A stretch of 29,818 nt of DNA from positions 1 to 29,818 of the IMG/VR virus record IMGVR_UViG_3300019124_000022; one strand, given 5' to 3'. Shown piece after piece: positions 6,543 to 14,126 of this stretch. The translations under genes were made by a program, and so were the position numbers. Positions within the stretch are counted from its first letter, which is position 1, and each line of letters starts with the position of its first letter. Source of the stretch: a virus. The notes under the pieces are model-generated. The model was given only the letters and a program-made list of their open reading frames with translations, had not been told where the DNA came from and made no database searches.

Positions 6543-7083
6543 GCAACATGATCGTTTCGCGGATGTGCCCGCTCCTATGGGCACGTCTACTCCGAATGGC
6601 TCCATGCAGGACCATGACGAGAATCCGCCGGCCGAGAAGCCGAAGAAGACCGCGAAGGAAAAGTGGCCGTTCCGACTGACTGAAAAAGGCGTCGAGAAGC
6701 GTGTCGAGACGCGTGACAAGGAACTCGGCATCACAACCGAGGAATGGCGCTGGTTCTGTTCGCGGCTCGAGGTATCTGCTGAAACCCGATCTTCCGAAGG
6801 CGAGGAATGGGGCCGGCTGCTTTCCGTGACGGATCGTGACGGCCGCGTGAAGACCTGGGCCATGCCTATGGCGATGCTGGCAGGCGACGGCACGGCCTAT
6901 CGTGAACGCCTCCTCTCTCTCGGCCTAATCATGGCTCCGGGCAAGTTCGCCCGCGACGCCCTGCACGAGTACATCAGCACCGCCCGGCCTGGTGATAAGG
7001 CGCGATGTGTCGGACGCCTCGGCTGGGAGCTAGAAACCTTTGTTCTGCCGAATGGCGCAATCGGAGATCCTACCCATGGGTGA
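6532..7083 (+). CDS. DUF927 primase-helicase, N-terminal part
   Basis: This 183-aa ORF (GTG start overlapping the upstream gene; GGGGAT as ribosome site) carries the N-terminal half of a DUF927 domain, with WGRLLSVTDRDGRVKTWAMPMAML, LLSLGLIMAPGKFARDALHEYI and GRLGWELETFVLPNGAIGD. DUF927 proteins normally continue straight into the P-loop ATPase. Here the frame ends at TGA 7081-7083 while the rest continues in another frame from ATG 7076. A 1-base insertion in the CCC run near 7073 would explain the break. Alternatively the two halves are coupled cistrons. It is probably the replication protein of element 1. Confidence 0.75.
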   Translation: MRLEQHDRFADVPAPMGTSTPNGSMQDHDENPPAEKPKKTAKEKWPFRLTEKGVEKRVETRDKELGITTEEWRWFCSRLEVSAETRSSEGEEWGRLLSVTDRDGRVKTWAMPMAMLAGDGTAYRERLLSLGLIMAPGKFARDALHEYISTARPGDKARCVGRLGWELETFVLPNGAIGDPTHG

Positions 7084-8422
7084 GCGTATCATCTTCCAGG
7101 CATCCGGCGCGGTGGATCATGCCTTCCGTGTGAGCGGTGAGCTGAAGGACTGGCAGGACAACGTTGCCCGCTATGCCGCCGGCAACTCCCGCTTGCTGCT
7201 GGCAATCTCAACAGCCTTTGCCGCGCCCCTTCTTTATCCCACGGATTCGGAGTCCGGCGGCCTTCACTTTCGCGGGGGATCGAGCACCGGGAAGACGACG
7301 GCCTTGACTGTGGCCGGATCTGTATGGGGTGGCGGCGGCGTCCGTGGTTTCGTTCGCACCTGGCGCGCCACGTCGAACGGGCTCGAAGGCATCTGCGCCA
7401 TTCACTGCGACTCTCTTTTGTGCCTGGACGAGCTCGGACAGGTGGACGGCCGGGAGGCTGGGGCGATTGCCTACATGCTGTCGAACGGCATCGGCAAGTC
7501 TCGAGCGAACCGCAACGGTGAGGCGCGCCCGGCGGCTCAATGGCGGTTGTTGTTTCTATCGAGTGGCGAGGTTGGCCTTGCCGACAAGATCGCGGAAGAC
7601 GGGCGCGGGCGGCGCGTTGCGGCTGGCCAGCAAGTCCGTGTCGTGGACATTCCGGCCGATGCTGGCGCGGGCATGGGGATCTTCGAAAACCTTCATGGCT
7701 TTGAGAGCGCCGATGCTTTTGCCCGCTACCTGAAGACCGCAACGAACAAGTTTTACGGCACCGCCTGCCGGGCGTTCCTCACCCATCTGACAAAGGACTT
7801 CAAGGGCATCGCTCCTGTCGTTGTCGGCCTGCGAGACGAGTTCCTGACTGAATACTGCCCGAAGGATGCAGATGGACAAGTGAGCCGGGTTGCCGCCCGG
7901 TTCGGATTGATCGCCGCCGGCGGTGAGATGGCAACCACATTCGGCGTTCTGCCGTGGAGCCGCGGAGAGGCAACGAGAGCGGCGGCGCGGTGCTTTCAGG
8001 ACTGGCTTGCCGCGCGCGGCGGCGTGGAGCCTGCGGAGGAGCGGGAGGCCGTTGCCAGGGTGAGGCATTTCATCGAGCTGCATGGCACGTCCCGCTTCGA
8101 GCCGATGGGCAATCTTGTGCCGACCGATAACATCGGCAGCCCGGTAGAGCTGCGCATCAACAACCGCGTCGGCTTCAGGCGTCGGACTGATAGCGGCGGC
8201 ATCGAATATCTTGTTCTGCCTCAGTCCTGGCAGTCCGAAGTCTGCGCCGGGATGGACGCCGGAGCGGTGGCGAAGGTTCTCAGCCAGCGCGGGATGCTGC
8301 GGCGCGGCTCTGATGGGAAGATGCAAACCGTTGCGCGTGTCCCTAGCTTCGACAAGGCGGTGCGGGTCTATCTGCTCACGCCGCAACTCTTTGCCGATGA
8401 GCGGCCTGCCGAACCTGAATAA
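7076..8422 (+). CDS. DUF927 primase-helicase, ATPase part
   Basis: This 448-aa ORF starts at ATG 7076, which overlaps the upstream TGA and has GGAG 9 bases before it. It completes the DUF927 protein: Walker A GGSSTGKTT (residues 67-75), Walker B LLCLDELGQ (114-122), then a sensor region with WRLLFLSSGEVGLADKI and an RRVAAGQQVRVVDIPAD segment typical of DUF927 helicases. The C-terminal 120 residues may be a winged-helix DNA-binding part. Such proteins unwind and prime at satellite origins, and iterons lie just downstream at 8493-8605. Separately translated, it could still assemble with the N-terminal product; whether it works is unknown. Confidence 0.8.
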   Translation: MGERIIFQASGAVDHAFRVSGELKDWQDNVARYAAGNSRLLLAISTAFAAPLLYPTDSESGGLHFRGGSSTGKTTALTVAGSVWGGGGVRGFVRTWRATSNGLEGICAIHCDSLLCLDELGQVDGREAGAIAYMLSNGIGKSRANRNGEARPAAQWRLLFLSSGEVGLADKIAEDGRGRRVAAGQQVRVVDIPADAGAGMGIFENLHGFESADAFARYLKTATNKFYGTACRAFLTHLTKDFKGIAPVVVGLRDEFLTEYCPKDADGQVSRVAARFGLIAAGGEMATTFGVLPWSRGEATRAAARCFQDWLAARGGVEPAEEREAVARVRHFIELHGTSRFEPMGNLVPTDNIGSPVELRINNRVGFRRRTDSGGIEYLVLPQSWQSEVCAGMDAGAVAKVLSQRGMLRRGSDGKMQTVARVPSFDKAVRVYLLTPQLFADERPAEPE

Positions 8423-8447
8423 GACTTCGGCTGATGAGGACGAACCC

Positions 8448-8753
8448 ATGAAGGCATATGACCTCCTCGACGCCTTTGCCCGCAAGATCGGCGTTACACC
8501 TGTTACACCTCCTCACCATCGAGGTGTAACAGGTGGTGCAACCAGAAATAAGAAGCCAGATCAGTTACTTAGAAAACGCGTTACACCCGTTACACCTGTT
8601 ACACCGCAAAATAATAATGGCTGGGATGAAAACGATTGGCAGATGGCTTTCGAGGAACGGGCCGCGATCCTCGAATATGACGGCGGCCACTCCCGGCAAG
8701 ATGCAGAGCGTTTAGCGCGTGAAGAGATTGAGAATATGCTCGCAAGTTCCTGA
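8448..8753 (+). CDS. VTPVTP-repeat protein encoded across origin-like iterons
   Basis: The protein has 101 aa from ATG 8448. The N-terminus (MKAYDLLDAFARKIG) is followed by TP-rich repeats (VTPVTP at about 17-22 and VTPVTPVTP at about 45-53) that are the direct translation of the GTTACACC DNA repeats. The C-terminal 45 residues (DWQMAFEERAAILEYDGG and QDAERLAREEI) are a conserved helical tail that I associate with alphaproteobacterial island proteins of unknown function. The repeats probably serve DNA function first, and the protein tolerates them. It lies 25 bp after the DUF927 gene. Confidence 0.65.
   Translation: MKAYDLLDAFARKIGVTPVTPPHHRGVTGGATRNKKPDQLLRKRVTPVTPVTPQNNNGWDENDWQMAFEERAAILEYDGGHSRQDAERLAREEIENMLASS
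8493..8605. repeat. iteron cluster 2, candidate replication origin
   Basis: GTTACACC copies lie at 8493 and 8502 (9-bp period), one inverted copy at 8523-8530, and three more at 8580, 8589 and 8598 (9-bp period). They flank a more AT-rich stretch (about 8535-8578). Read on the minus strand the order is three forward, one inverted, two forward, exactly that of cluster 1 at 1592-1683. In staphylococcal PICIs the origin is a pair of iteron sets flanking an AT-rich region downstream of rep, and the position here matches. Confidence 0.65.
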
Positions 8754-8858
8754 AATGCCGTGACAATTCCAGCATATTTAAGTCACATCTTCTAGCCATC
8801 TATTCTTTGACTTACTTCCTGATTGGTCGATTTTCGCCTTGTAACGCGCAAGGCGACA

Positions 8859-10067
8859 ATGATCGAAAAGCTCAAAAGTCTGTTTCGACCTGAAACGAAA
8901 TCTTCCCTGGCCAACCCCTCGGCCGAGTTGCTTGCCCTGTTCGGGGCAAGCCCAACCGCATCCGGCACCGTCGTCACCCCTGAAAGCGCGATGCGCTGCG
9001 CGACGGTTTACGCCAGCGTGAAGGTGATTGCCGAGAGCGTGGCTCAACTTCCCCTGCACCTCTACAAGCGCACCTCAGACGGCGGGAAGGAACGGGCCGC
9101 CGATCATCCCCTTTCCGAGCTGCTGCACGATCAGCCGAACGAGTGGACTTCGAGCTTCGAGTTCCGGTTGTTCATGCAGACGGCCCTTTGCCTGCACGGC
9201 AATGCCTATGCCTTCATCAACCGGACGAATGGCCGGATCTTCGAGCTTATCCCCATCCCGTCGCCGTGCGTGACCGTCGAAGTCGATCCGGTGACGATGG
9301 AGCCTTCCTATAAGGTTTCGTCCGGTGATGGCGACCAGCGTGTCTATGACCGAACCGAGATCTTCCATCTGAAGACACTGGGAACGTCACCGCATATCGG
9401 ACTTTCGCCCATCTCTCAGATGCGCGAGGCTATCGGCCTGGCGCTGGTGATGGAGGAGCACGGCGCGCGCCTCTTCTCCAATGGGGCGCGGCCGAGCGGC
9501 ATTTTTAAATACGGCAAAATGGTTAGCCCTGAGCTGGCGAAGCGCCTGCGGGACAGCTTCAACGCGGCTCACGCCGGAGGCCCGAACAGCGGCCGGACGC
9601 TGATCCTCGAAGATGGATTGGACTTCCAGGCGCTTCAGTTCACGTCCGTGGACCTTCAATTCCTTGAGCTGCGCCGGCACCAAATCGCGGAGATCGCGCG
9701 CGGCTTCCGCATCCCGCTCCATCTGCTGCAAGAGCTTGAGCGCGCCACGCACAACAACGCGGAGAGCATGGGACAACAGTTCCTGTCGCTCACTGTTCTG
9801 CCTTGGTTGAAACTCTGGGAGGGCGCAATCAGCCGCTCGCTTCTGACGGCTGAAGAGCGCCGCGACTACTATGCCGAGTTCCTGGCTGACGACCTGGCGC
9901 GAGCCGATCTTGCAGCCCGCTTCGAGGCTTATGCCAAGGCCGTCACGAACGGCATTCTCAACCCCAACGAAGTCAGGGCGGCGGAAAACCGCGCGCCCTA
10001 TCCCGGCGGCGATCAATTCCGCCTGCCGATGAACACCGAAGATCCGAACAAGCCGGGGAACGAGTGA
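8859..10067 (+). CDS. HK97-family phage portal protein
   Basis: The protein has 402 aa from ATG 8859 (AAGG 5 bases upstream; a TTG at 8823 is less likely). Portal hallmarks are AMRCATVYASVKVIAESVAQLPLHLYKR near residues 38-65 (described here in two parts: AMRCATVYASVKVIAE and QLPLHLYKR), HPLSELLHDQPNEW, ALCLHGNAYAFI, and NNAESMGQQFLSLTVLPWL. Twelve copies form the ring through which DNA enters the head. It opens the head module; its stop overlaps the protease-capsid start (TGATG). In most phages the terminase lies before the portal, but here it lies after the connectors, as in cf-PICIs. Confidence 0.93.
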   Translation: MIEKLKSLFRPETKSSLANPSAELLALFGASPTASGTVVTPESAMRCATVYASVKVIAESVAQLPLHLYKRTSDGGKERAADHPLSELLHDQPNEWTSSFEFRLFMQTALCLHGNAYAFINRTNGRIFELIPIPSPCVTVEVDPVTMEPSYKVSSGDGDQRVYDRTEIFHLKTLGTSPHIGLSPISQMREAIGLALVMEEHGARLFSNGARPSGIFKYGKMVSPELAKRLRDSFNAAHAGGPNSGRTLILEDGLDFQALQFTSVDLQFLELRRHQIAEIARGFRIPLHLLQELERATHNNAESMGQQFLSLTVLPWLKLWEGAISRSLLTAEERRDYYAEFLADDLARADLAARFEAYAKAVTNGILNPNEVRAAENRAPYPGGDQFRLPMNTEDPNKPGNE

Positions 10068-11728
10068 TGGAACACCTCACGCTCGAAGTGAAGTTCGCGA
10101 CCGGTGATGCCGGGCTCGTCTCCGGTTATGCCTCTCTCTTCGGCCGGCCTGCCGATTACGTGAACGACGTGATCGAACCGGGAGCCTTCGCGGCTTCTCT
10201 CTCGGCTCATGACGCCAGCGGCACCATGCCTCTCATGCTGCGAGAGCACAAAGGCGAGCCTATCGGGGAATGGCTGGAGATCGAGGAAGACGAGATCGGC
10301 CTTCGCGTGAAAGGCCGGCTGGACATCAACACGCCCGGCGGGCGCGAAGTCTATGAGCAGGCGCGCGCGGGCCGGATTGATGGCCTGTCCATCGGCTATC
10401 GCGCCGTGAAGGCGGATCGCGAACAGGACGGCACCCGCACACTCCAAGAGATCGAATTGCACGAAATCAGCTTGGTCCGGCGTCCCGCGTCGAGCCGGGC
10501 GCGCGTGCTTTCAGTGAAGTCGGCTCCGGCCGGCACCATCGCCGCGAAGGGCGCGGCAACATCCAAGAGGACGACCATGGAAAAGAAGGAAACCGCGCCC
10601 GGCGGTAACTCGGGCAATGAGACGGACATCAATGCGCGCGTTGACGGCCTGGCAGAGACGGTTTCGGCCATCGACACCCGCTTGACGGCCGTGGAAGAGA
10701 AGGTTGGCTCGGTCAAATCCGTTGCCGACCGGATCGAAGCCAAGCTCAACCGGCCCGGCGCGGCCACTGAGACGAAGGCGGCACCGGAGAAGATCGAGGT
10801 AAAGGCGTTCCATGCTTTCCTTCGGCGCGGCATCGAACGGATGGAAGCGGACGAGGTGAAGACCCTCACCGTCGCCAACGACCCTTCGGCCGGCTACCTC
10901 GCTCCGCCGGAGTTCGGCACCGAGCTCTTCAAGAACATGGTCGAGTTCTCGCCCATCCGACAGTATGCCCGCGTGGTGCAGATCACCGGCCCGGAGATCC
11001 GCTATCCGCGCCGCGTGTCCGGCACGACCGCCTATTGGGTGGACGAGATCGAGGATCGCACCGGCTCTGAGCCGACCTTCGAGCAAGTGACGCTCACGCC
11101 CTGGGAGCTGGCGACCTTCACGGAGGTGTCCAACCAGTTGCTTGAGGACAACGCCTATAACCTGGAGCAAGAACTTCGCCTCGACTACGCCGAGTCCTTC
11201 GGCAAGAAAGAGAGCGTTGCCTTTGTGAACGGTACCGGCGTGAAGCAGCCGAAGGGCGTCCTTCAGGCTGCGGGTGTTGCCGAGATCGTCACCGGCAAGG
11301 CGGACGGCTTCGCCGCGACAGATCCGGCTGACGCTCTTATCCGCATGTATCACGCTCTGCCGACGGCTTATGCCCAGCGCGGCGCGTGGCTCATGAACCG
11401 CAACACGATGGGCCTGATGCGCCTGTGGAAGGACGGACAGGGCCGCTACCTCCTGAACGAGCCGATCACCGAAGGCGCTCCGATGACGCTTCTCGGCCGC
11501 CCGGTCATTGAGGCTGTCGATGCGCCCGATGTGGCCGCGAATGCCTACCCTGTCGTGTTCGGTGACTGGTCCGGCTACCGGATCGTGGACCGTATCGGGC
11601 TTTCGATCCTGCGCGATCCTTACACTCGCGCCCGGAACGGCATCACGACCTTCCATGCCCGCAAGCGCGTGGGTGGTGACGTGACCCATCCCGACAAGTT
11701 CGTGAAGCTCAAGGTTGCGGCCTCTTAA
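10067..11728 (+). CDS. fused HK97-family prohead protease and major capsid protein
   Basis: One 553-aa frame joins two normally separate proteins. Residues 1-150 are a U35/S78-type prohead protease, with H61 in REHKGEPIGEW and S108 in DGLSIGYR as likely catalytic residues and ELHEISLVRRPA closing the domain. Residues about 185-232 are a coiled coil (VDGLAETVSAIDTRLTAVEE), like the delta scaffold of HK97 gp5. Residues about 245-553 are the HK97-fold capsid, with SAGYLAPPEFGTELF and WELATFTEVSNQLLEDNAYN. The protease would process the scaffold and release itself. The start overlaps the portal stop. Fusions of this kind are known in some phages. Confidence 0.93.
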   Translation: MEHLTLEVKFATGDAGLVSGYASLFGRPADYVNDVIEPGAFAASLSAHDASGTMPLMLREHKGEPIGEWLEIEEDEIGLRVKGRLDINTPGGREVYEQARAGRIDGLSIGYRAVKADREQDGTRTLQEIELHEISLVRRPASSRARVLSVKSAPAGTIAAKGAATSKRTTMEKKETAPGGNSGNETDINARVDGLAETVSAIDTRLTAVEEKVGSVKSVADRIEAKLNRPGAATETKAAPEKIEVKAFHAFLRRGIERMEADEVKTLTVANDPSAGYLAPPEFGTELFKNMVEFSPIRQYARVVQITGPEIRYPRRVSGTTAYWVDEIEDRTGSEPTFEQVTLTPWELATFTEVSNQLLEDNAYNLEQELRLDYAESFGKKESVAFVNGTGVKQPKGVLQAAGVAEIVTGKADGFAATDPADALIRMYHALPTAYAQRGAWLMNRNTMGLMRLWKDGQGRYLLNEPITEGAPMTLLGRPVIEAVDAPDVAANAYPVVFGDWSGYRIVDRIGLSILRDPYTRARNGITTFHARKRVGGDVTHPDKFVKLKVAAS

Positions 11729-11758
11729 GGCCGCTTCCCCAACTTTGAGGACACCGAC

Positions 11759-12130
11759 ATGCGCGACATGCGGAACAGCATCAAAATCGTCCCGGTGGTT
11801 GAGCCCGGCGTCTATTCGGGCAAGGCCGAGGGCAAAGCCGTGGACACAGCGGGATTCGACTCGCTCACGTTCGCCATCGTCATGGCCGAAGGCGGCAAGG
11901 CCAGCGGCTTCGAGGTTGCGATGGAGCACAGCGATGACGGCAAGGAATGGGAACTCGTTCGGCCTGACAACGTGCTGGGTGAAATCGAGAGCGGTGAACC
12001 GTTCGGCTACACCGGCGGCACGACGGGCCAGCGGCGCTACGTGCGCCTTTCCCTTTCCCCGAAGGGCAAGACTACCAAGGGCACAGGTTTAGCCGTGATG
12101 GCCATTCTCGGCCATCGGCGCGGATCTTAG
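11759..12130 (+). CDS. hypothetical head-module protein (123 aa)
   Basis: I do not recognise a named family. The protein appears all-beta: alternating short strands with FDSLTFAIVMAEG, FEVAMEHSDDGKEWELV, FGYTGGTTGQRRYVRLSLSP and GLAVMAILGHRR. The EHSDDG.EW pattern recalls carbohydrate-binding-like jelly-roll or head-fiber folds. GAGGA lies 9 bases before ATG 11759. Its place directly after the capsid gene suggests a head decoration or stabilising protein, inferred from position only. Confidence 0.7.
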   Translation: MRDMRNSIKIVPVVEPGVYSGKAEGKAVDTAGFDSLTFAIVMAEGGKASGFEVAMEHSDDGKEWELVRPDNVLGEIESGEPFGYTGGTTGQRRYVRLSLSPKGKTTKGTGLAVMAILGHRRGS

Positions 12131-12239
12131 GGCGGCGGTTTTCTGAGGCCGATGCGATCAGGCCAACAACGGAAAGTCACCTCCCTGCCGCCCGTAGCTC
12201 TGTTCAAGATGCGAGAGGGTCAAGGTGACGAGATCGCAT

Positions 12240-12268
12240 GAGGGGCCGGAGACACCAACCGGCCCCTC
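12240..12268 (+). terminator. strong GC hairpin between capsid and connector genes
   Basis: GAGGGGCCGG (12240-12249) pairs perfectly with CCGGCCCCTC (12259-12268) around a 9-base loop. No T-run follows (CCCATCC), so it may be a pause or RNA-stability element that sets the capsid-to-connector ratio, not a full terminator. The rest of the 12131-12300 gap shows only a possible 29-aa ORF (12152-12241). Confidence 0.5.
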
Positions 12269-12300
12269 CCCATCCTCCGACGAGATGAAGGCGTATCACG

Positions 12301-12930
12301 ATGCTCACGGTTATCAGCCCTGCCGCCCATCACCGGCTTACGACGCTCGAAGCCGTGAAGAATGAACTGTCGCTCACGAATACGGCCGATGATGCGTTCC
12401 TCTCCGACCTGATCGACCAAGCAAGCGATATCGTGCGCACTTGGTGCGGCCGGTCATTTGCGCTCGAAGGCGTCCGTGAGACGCTGCATCACAACCGGCC
12501 GGGCGCAAGCGTGATGCTTTCGCGTTGGCCTGTCGCCTCGATCGATGCCGTCACTATCGATGGTCGAGTTTTCGACCCTGTGAATTTCCAGGCCGAAGAC
12601 GGCGCTGGGATCGTCTACCGGATCGGTGCTGACGGCTGCACGGCGAGCTGGCCATCCGGCCGGACAGTGATCGAGTACACGGCCGGCTATGTCCTGCCGA
12701 ATGACGACAACTCGGCTGAGCCCACCCTGCCGAAGGATATCGAGCGCGCTGCCATCATCCTTGTGAAAACGGCCTACTTCGCGCGTGGCCGCGATCCGCT
12801 CATTCGCACCGAAGATGTGTCCGGCATCGCCAGCACGACCTACTGGGTTGGTGGCTTCGGCAATGGGGCAACCCTGCCGCCCGATGTGGAAGGGCTCCTG
12901 TCCCCGCATCGGCAAGTTCTGATCGGGTGA
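12301..12930 (+). CDS. head-tail connector protein (gp6-like)
   Basis: This 209-aa protein begins with the connector signature TLEAVKNELSLTNTADDAFLSDLIDQAS followed by IVRTWCGRSF (the first given in two parts: LEAVKNELSLTNTADDAFL and DLIDQAS). The later ERAAIILVKTAYFARGR helix is also typical of gp6-type adaptors, which form a ring under the portal and receive the tail. The middle (60-130) is beta-rich with TIDGRVFDPVNFQ. It is followed after 4 bp by the head-tail joining gene. In a cf-PICI this protein would provide the interface that accepts a helper tail. Confidence 0.88.
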   Translation: MLTVISPAAHHRLTTLEAVKNELSLTNTADDAFLSDLIDQASDIVRTWCGRSFALEGVRETLHHNRPGASVMLSRWPVASIDAVTIDGRVFDPVNFQAEDGAGIVYRIGADGCTASWPSGRTVIEYTAGYVLPNDDNSAEPTLPKDIERAAIILVKTAYFARGRDPLIRTEDVSGIASTTYWVGGFGNGATLPPDVEGLLSPHRQVLIG

Positions 12931-12934
12931 CACG

Positions 12935-13267
12935 ATGAACGCTGAGATCGTCGCTCTTGATCGTGCCCTTGCCCGCACTGGCGAAACCATCACCCTGCGG
13001 CGCGGAACGACAACCGCTCCGACTGCCCTCGCGACCGTGAAGGCTCATGTACGCGGCTACAAGCCTGAGGAGCTGATCGGCGGCATCACTCAGACGGATA
13101 GCCTTGTCACCCTCTCTCCAACCGATCTTGTCGCCGCGAATTGGCCGATGCCACCGAAGAAGGGCGATTGGGCCATCATCCAGGGCCGCGCCCGCTCCGT
13201 CGAGGTGGTCGGCCTGATTGTCGCGGCTGATGTGCTGGTTCGGATCGAAATGCGGGTGCTGGGCTGA
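12935..13267 (+). CDS. head-tail adaptor / head closure protein
   Basis: The 110-aa protein has the size and beta-rich pattern of phage head-tail joining proteins (SPP1 gp16/HK97 gp7-like): ETITLRRGTTTAPTALATV, VRGYKPEELIGGI, LVTLSPTDLVAANWP, KKGDWAIIQGRARSVEVV and a final strand. It plugs the portal-connector complex and docks the tail. It starts 4 bp after the connector gene, and its stop overlaps the HNH start (TGATG), so translation is coupled. Confidence 0.8.
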   Translation: MNAEIVALDRALARTGETITLRRGTTTAPTALATVKAHVRGYKPEELIGGITQTDSLVTLSPTDLVAANWPMPPKKGDWAIIQGRARSVEVVGLIVAADVLVRIEMRVLG

Positions 13268-13719
13268 TGCCGTGGTCTGCACCAAAGCACTGCCCGCATG
13301 GCCATCCGCCTTACCGTGGATCGCGCTGCCCGCATTGCTCGGCCGCCTTCAGAGCGGCGACCGAAGCGCGCCGGCCGAACGCTCAACAGCGTGGTTATGA
13401 CAGCAAGTGGCGACGTGAGAGCAAGGCATTCCTCGCTCTGCCCGAGAACCGCTTTTGCGCCTGCGGCTGCGGACAGGTTGCCGACATGGTTGATCACCGC
13501 ATCGCTCACAAGGGCGACAAGCGTCTGTTCTGGGATCGCTCAAACTGGCAACCCATGGCCCGCGCCTGCAACTCCCGCAAGGCAATCCGAGAGGAAGGCG
13601 GCTTCGGCAACAAAGTGTCAAAACCCCTAGGGGAGGGTTCGAATTTGGCCTCTGGGGGCGACGACCGACCGGGGGTACTTGCGCGCAATCTCGTGGAAAA
13701 TGGGAGTTTTCGGAAATGA
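13267..13719 (+). CDS. HNH endonuclease of the packaging module
   Basis: The protein has 150 aa. N-terminal CPHG and CPHC pairs suggest a zinc knuckle. The HNH core is FCACGCGQVADMVDHRIAHK, where D and H of DHRI are the catalytic pair, followed by N in RSNWQPM and the C-terminal CNSRK. HNH proteins next to terminase work with TerL and portal in cos cleavage and packaging, and an adjacent HNH-TerS-TerL order is a hallmark of cf-PICIs and HK97-like cos phages. The frame overlaps TerS by ATGA. The last 40 residues are low complexity. Confidence 0.9.
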   Translation: MPWSAPKHCPHGHPPYRGSRCPHCSAAFRAATEARRPNAQQRGYDSKWRRESKAFLALPENRFCACGCGQVADMVDHRIAHKGDKRLFWDRSNWQPMARACNSRKAIREEGGFGNKVSKPLGEGSNLASGGDDRPGVLARNLVENGSFRK

Positions 13720-14126
13720 AGGGCCGCAAGCCGAAGCTGGCGGTGATCGAAGGCGGGTTTTCACCTGGCCGCTGCCCGGCTGCGCCCACATGGTTCACCC
13801 CTCAAGCGAAGGCGGAGTGGAAGCGGGCCGCGCCTCAACTCCATGGCCGGAAGCTGCTGTCATCCGACACGCTCGCAACCCTCGAAAGCTACTGCGTGGC
13901 TGTGGGCGTGGTGCGTGAATGCGAAGAGATCATGGGCCGCGACGGTCGCATGATCGAGAGCGAGGACGGCCCGAAGCCGCACCCTGCATTCAAGATGCAA
14001 AGCGCCGCGATGCGCGAAGCAAGACTTTTGGCCGCTGAACTGGGGCTGACCCCGCACCGTCGCGGCGTGCAAAGCAAAGACGAAGGGAAACAAAACGATG
14101 GCTGGGAGTCCGATCTTCTCGCCTGA
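13716..14126 (+). CDS. terS: P27-family terminase small subunit
   Basis: This 136-aa protein has the phage terminase small subunit P27 layout: MKGRKPKLAVIEGG at the start, CPAAPTWFTPQAKAEWKR, a central helix with LATLESYCVAVGVVRECEEI, then HPAFKMQSAAMREARLLAAE and GLTPHRRG at the end. It recognises satellite DNA (cos) for packaging and so decides which genome fills the head. It is coupled to HNH upstream (ATGA) and overlaps TerL by 29 bp. Confidence 0.9.
   Translation: MKGRKPKLAVIEGGFSPGRCPAAPTWFTPQAKAEWKRAAPQLHGRKLLSSDTLATLESYCVAVGVVRECEEIMGRDGRMIESEDGPKPHPAFKMQSAAMREARLLAAELGLTPHRRGVQSKDEGKQNDGWESDLLA

Noticed and set aside
7060-7095. Programmed ribosomal frameshift in the DUF927 gene
   Set aside because: No slippery heptamer or downstream structure is evident; an indel or a coupled restart at ATG 7076 is simpler.
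7556-8485. 309-aa minus-strand ORF opposite the DUF927 gene
   Set aside because: No family motif is visible, and its composition reflects the opposite strand of a GC-rich gene.
12152-12241. 29-aa ORF between capsid-associated and connector genes
   Set aside because: A TGAGG motif lies upstream, but the ORF is very short, runs into the hairpin and shows no domain; not enough to call.
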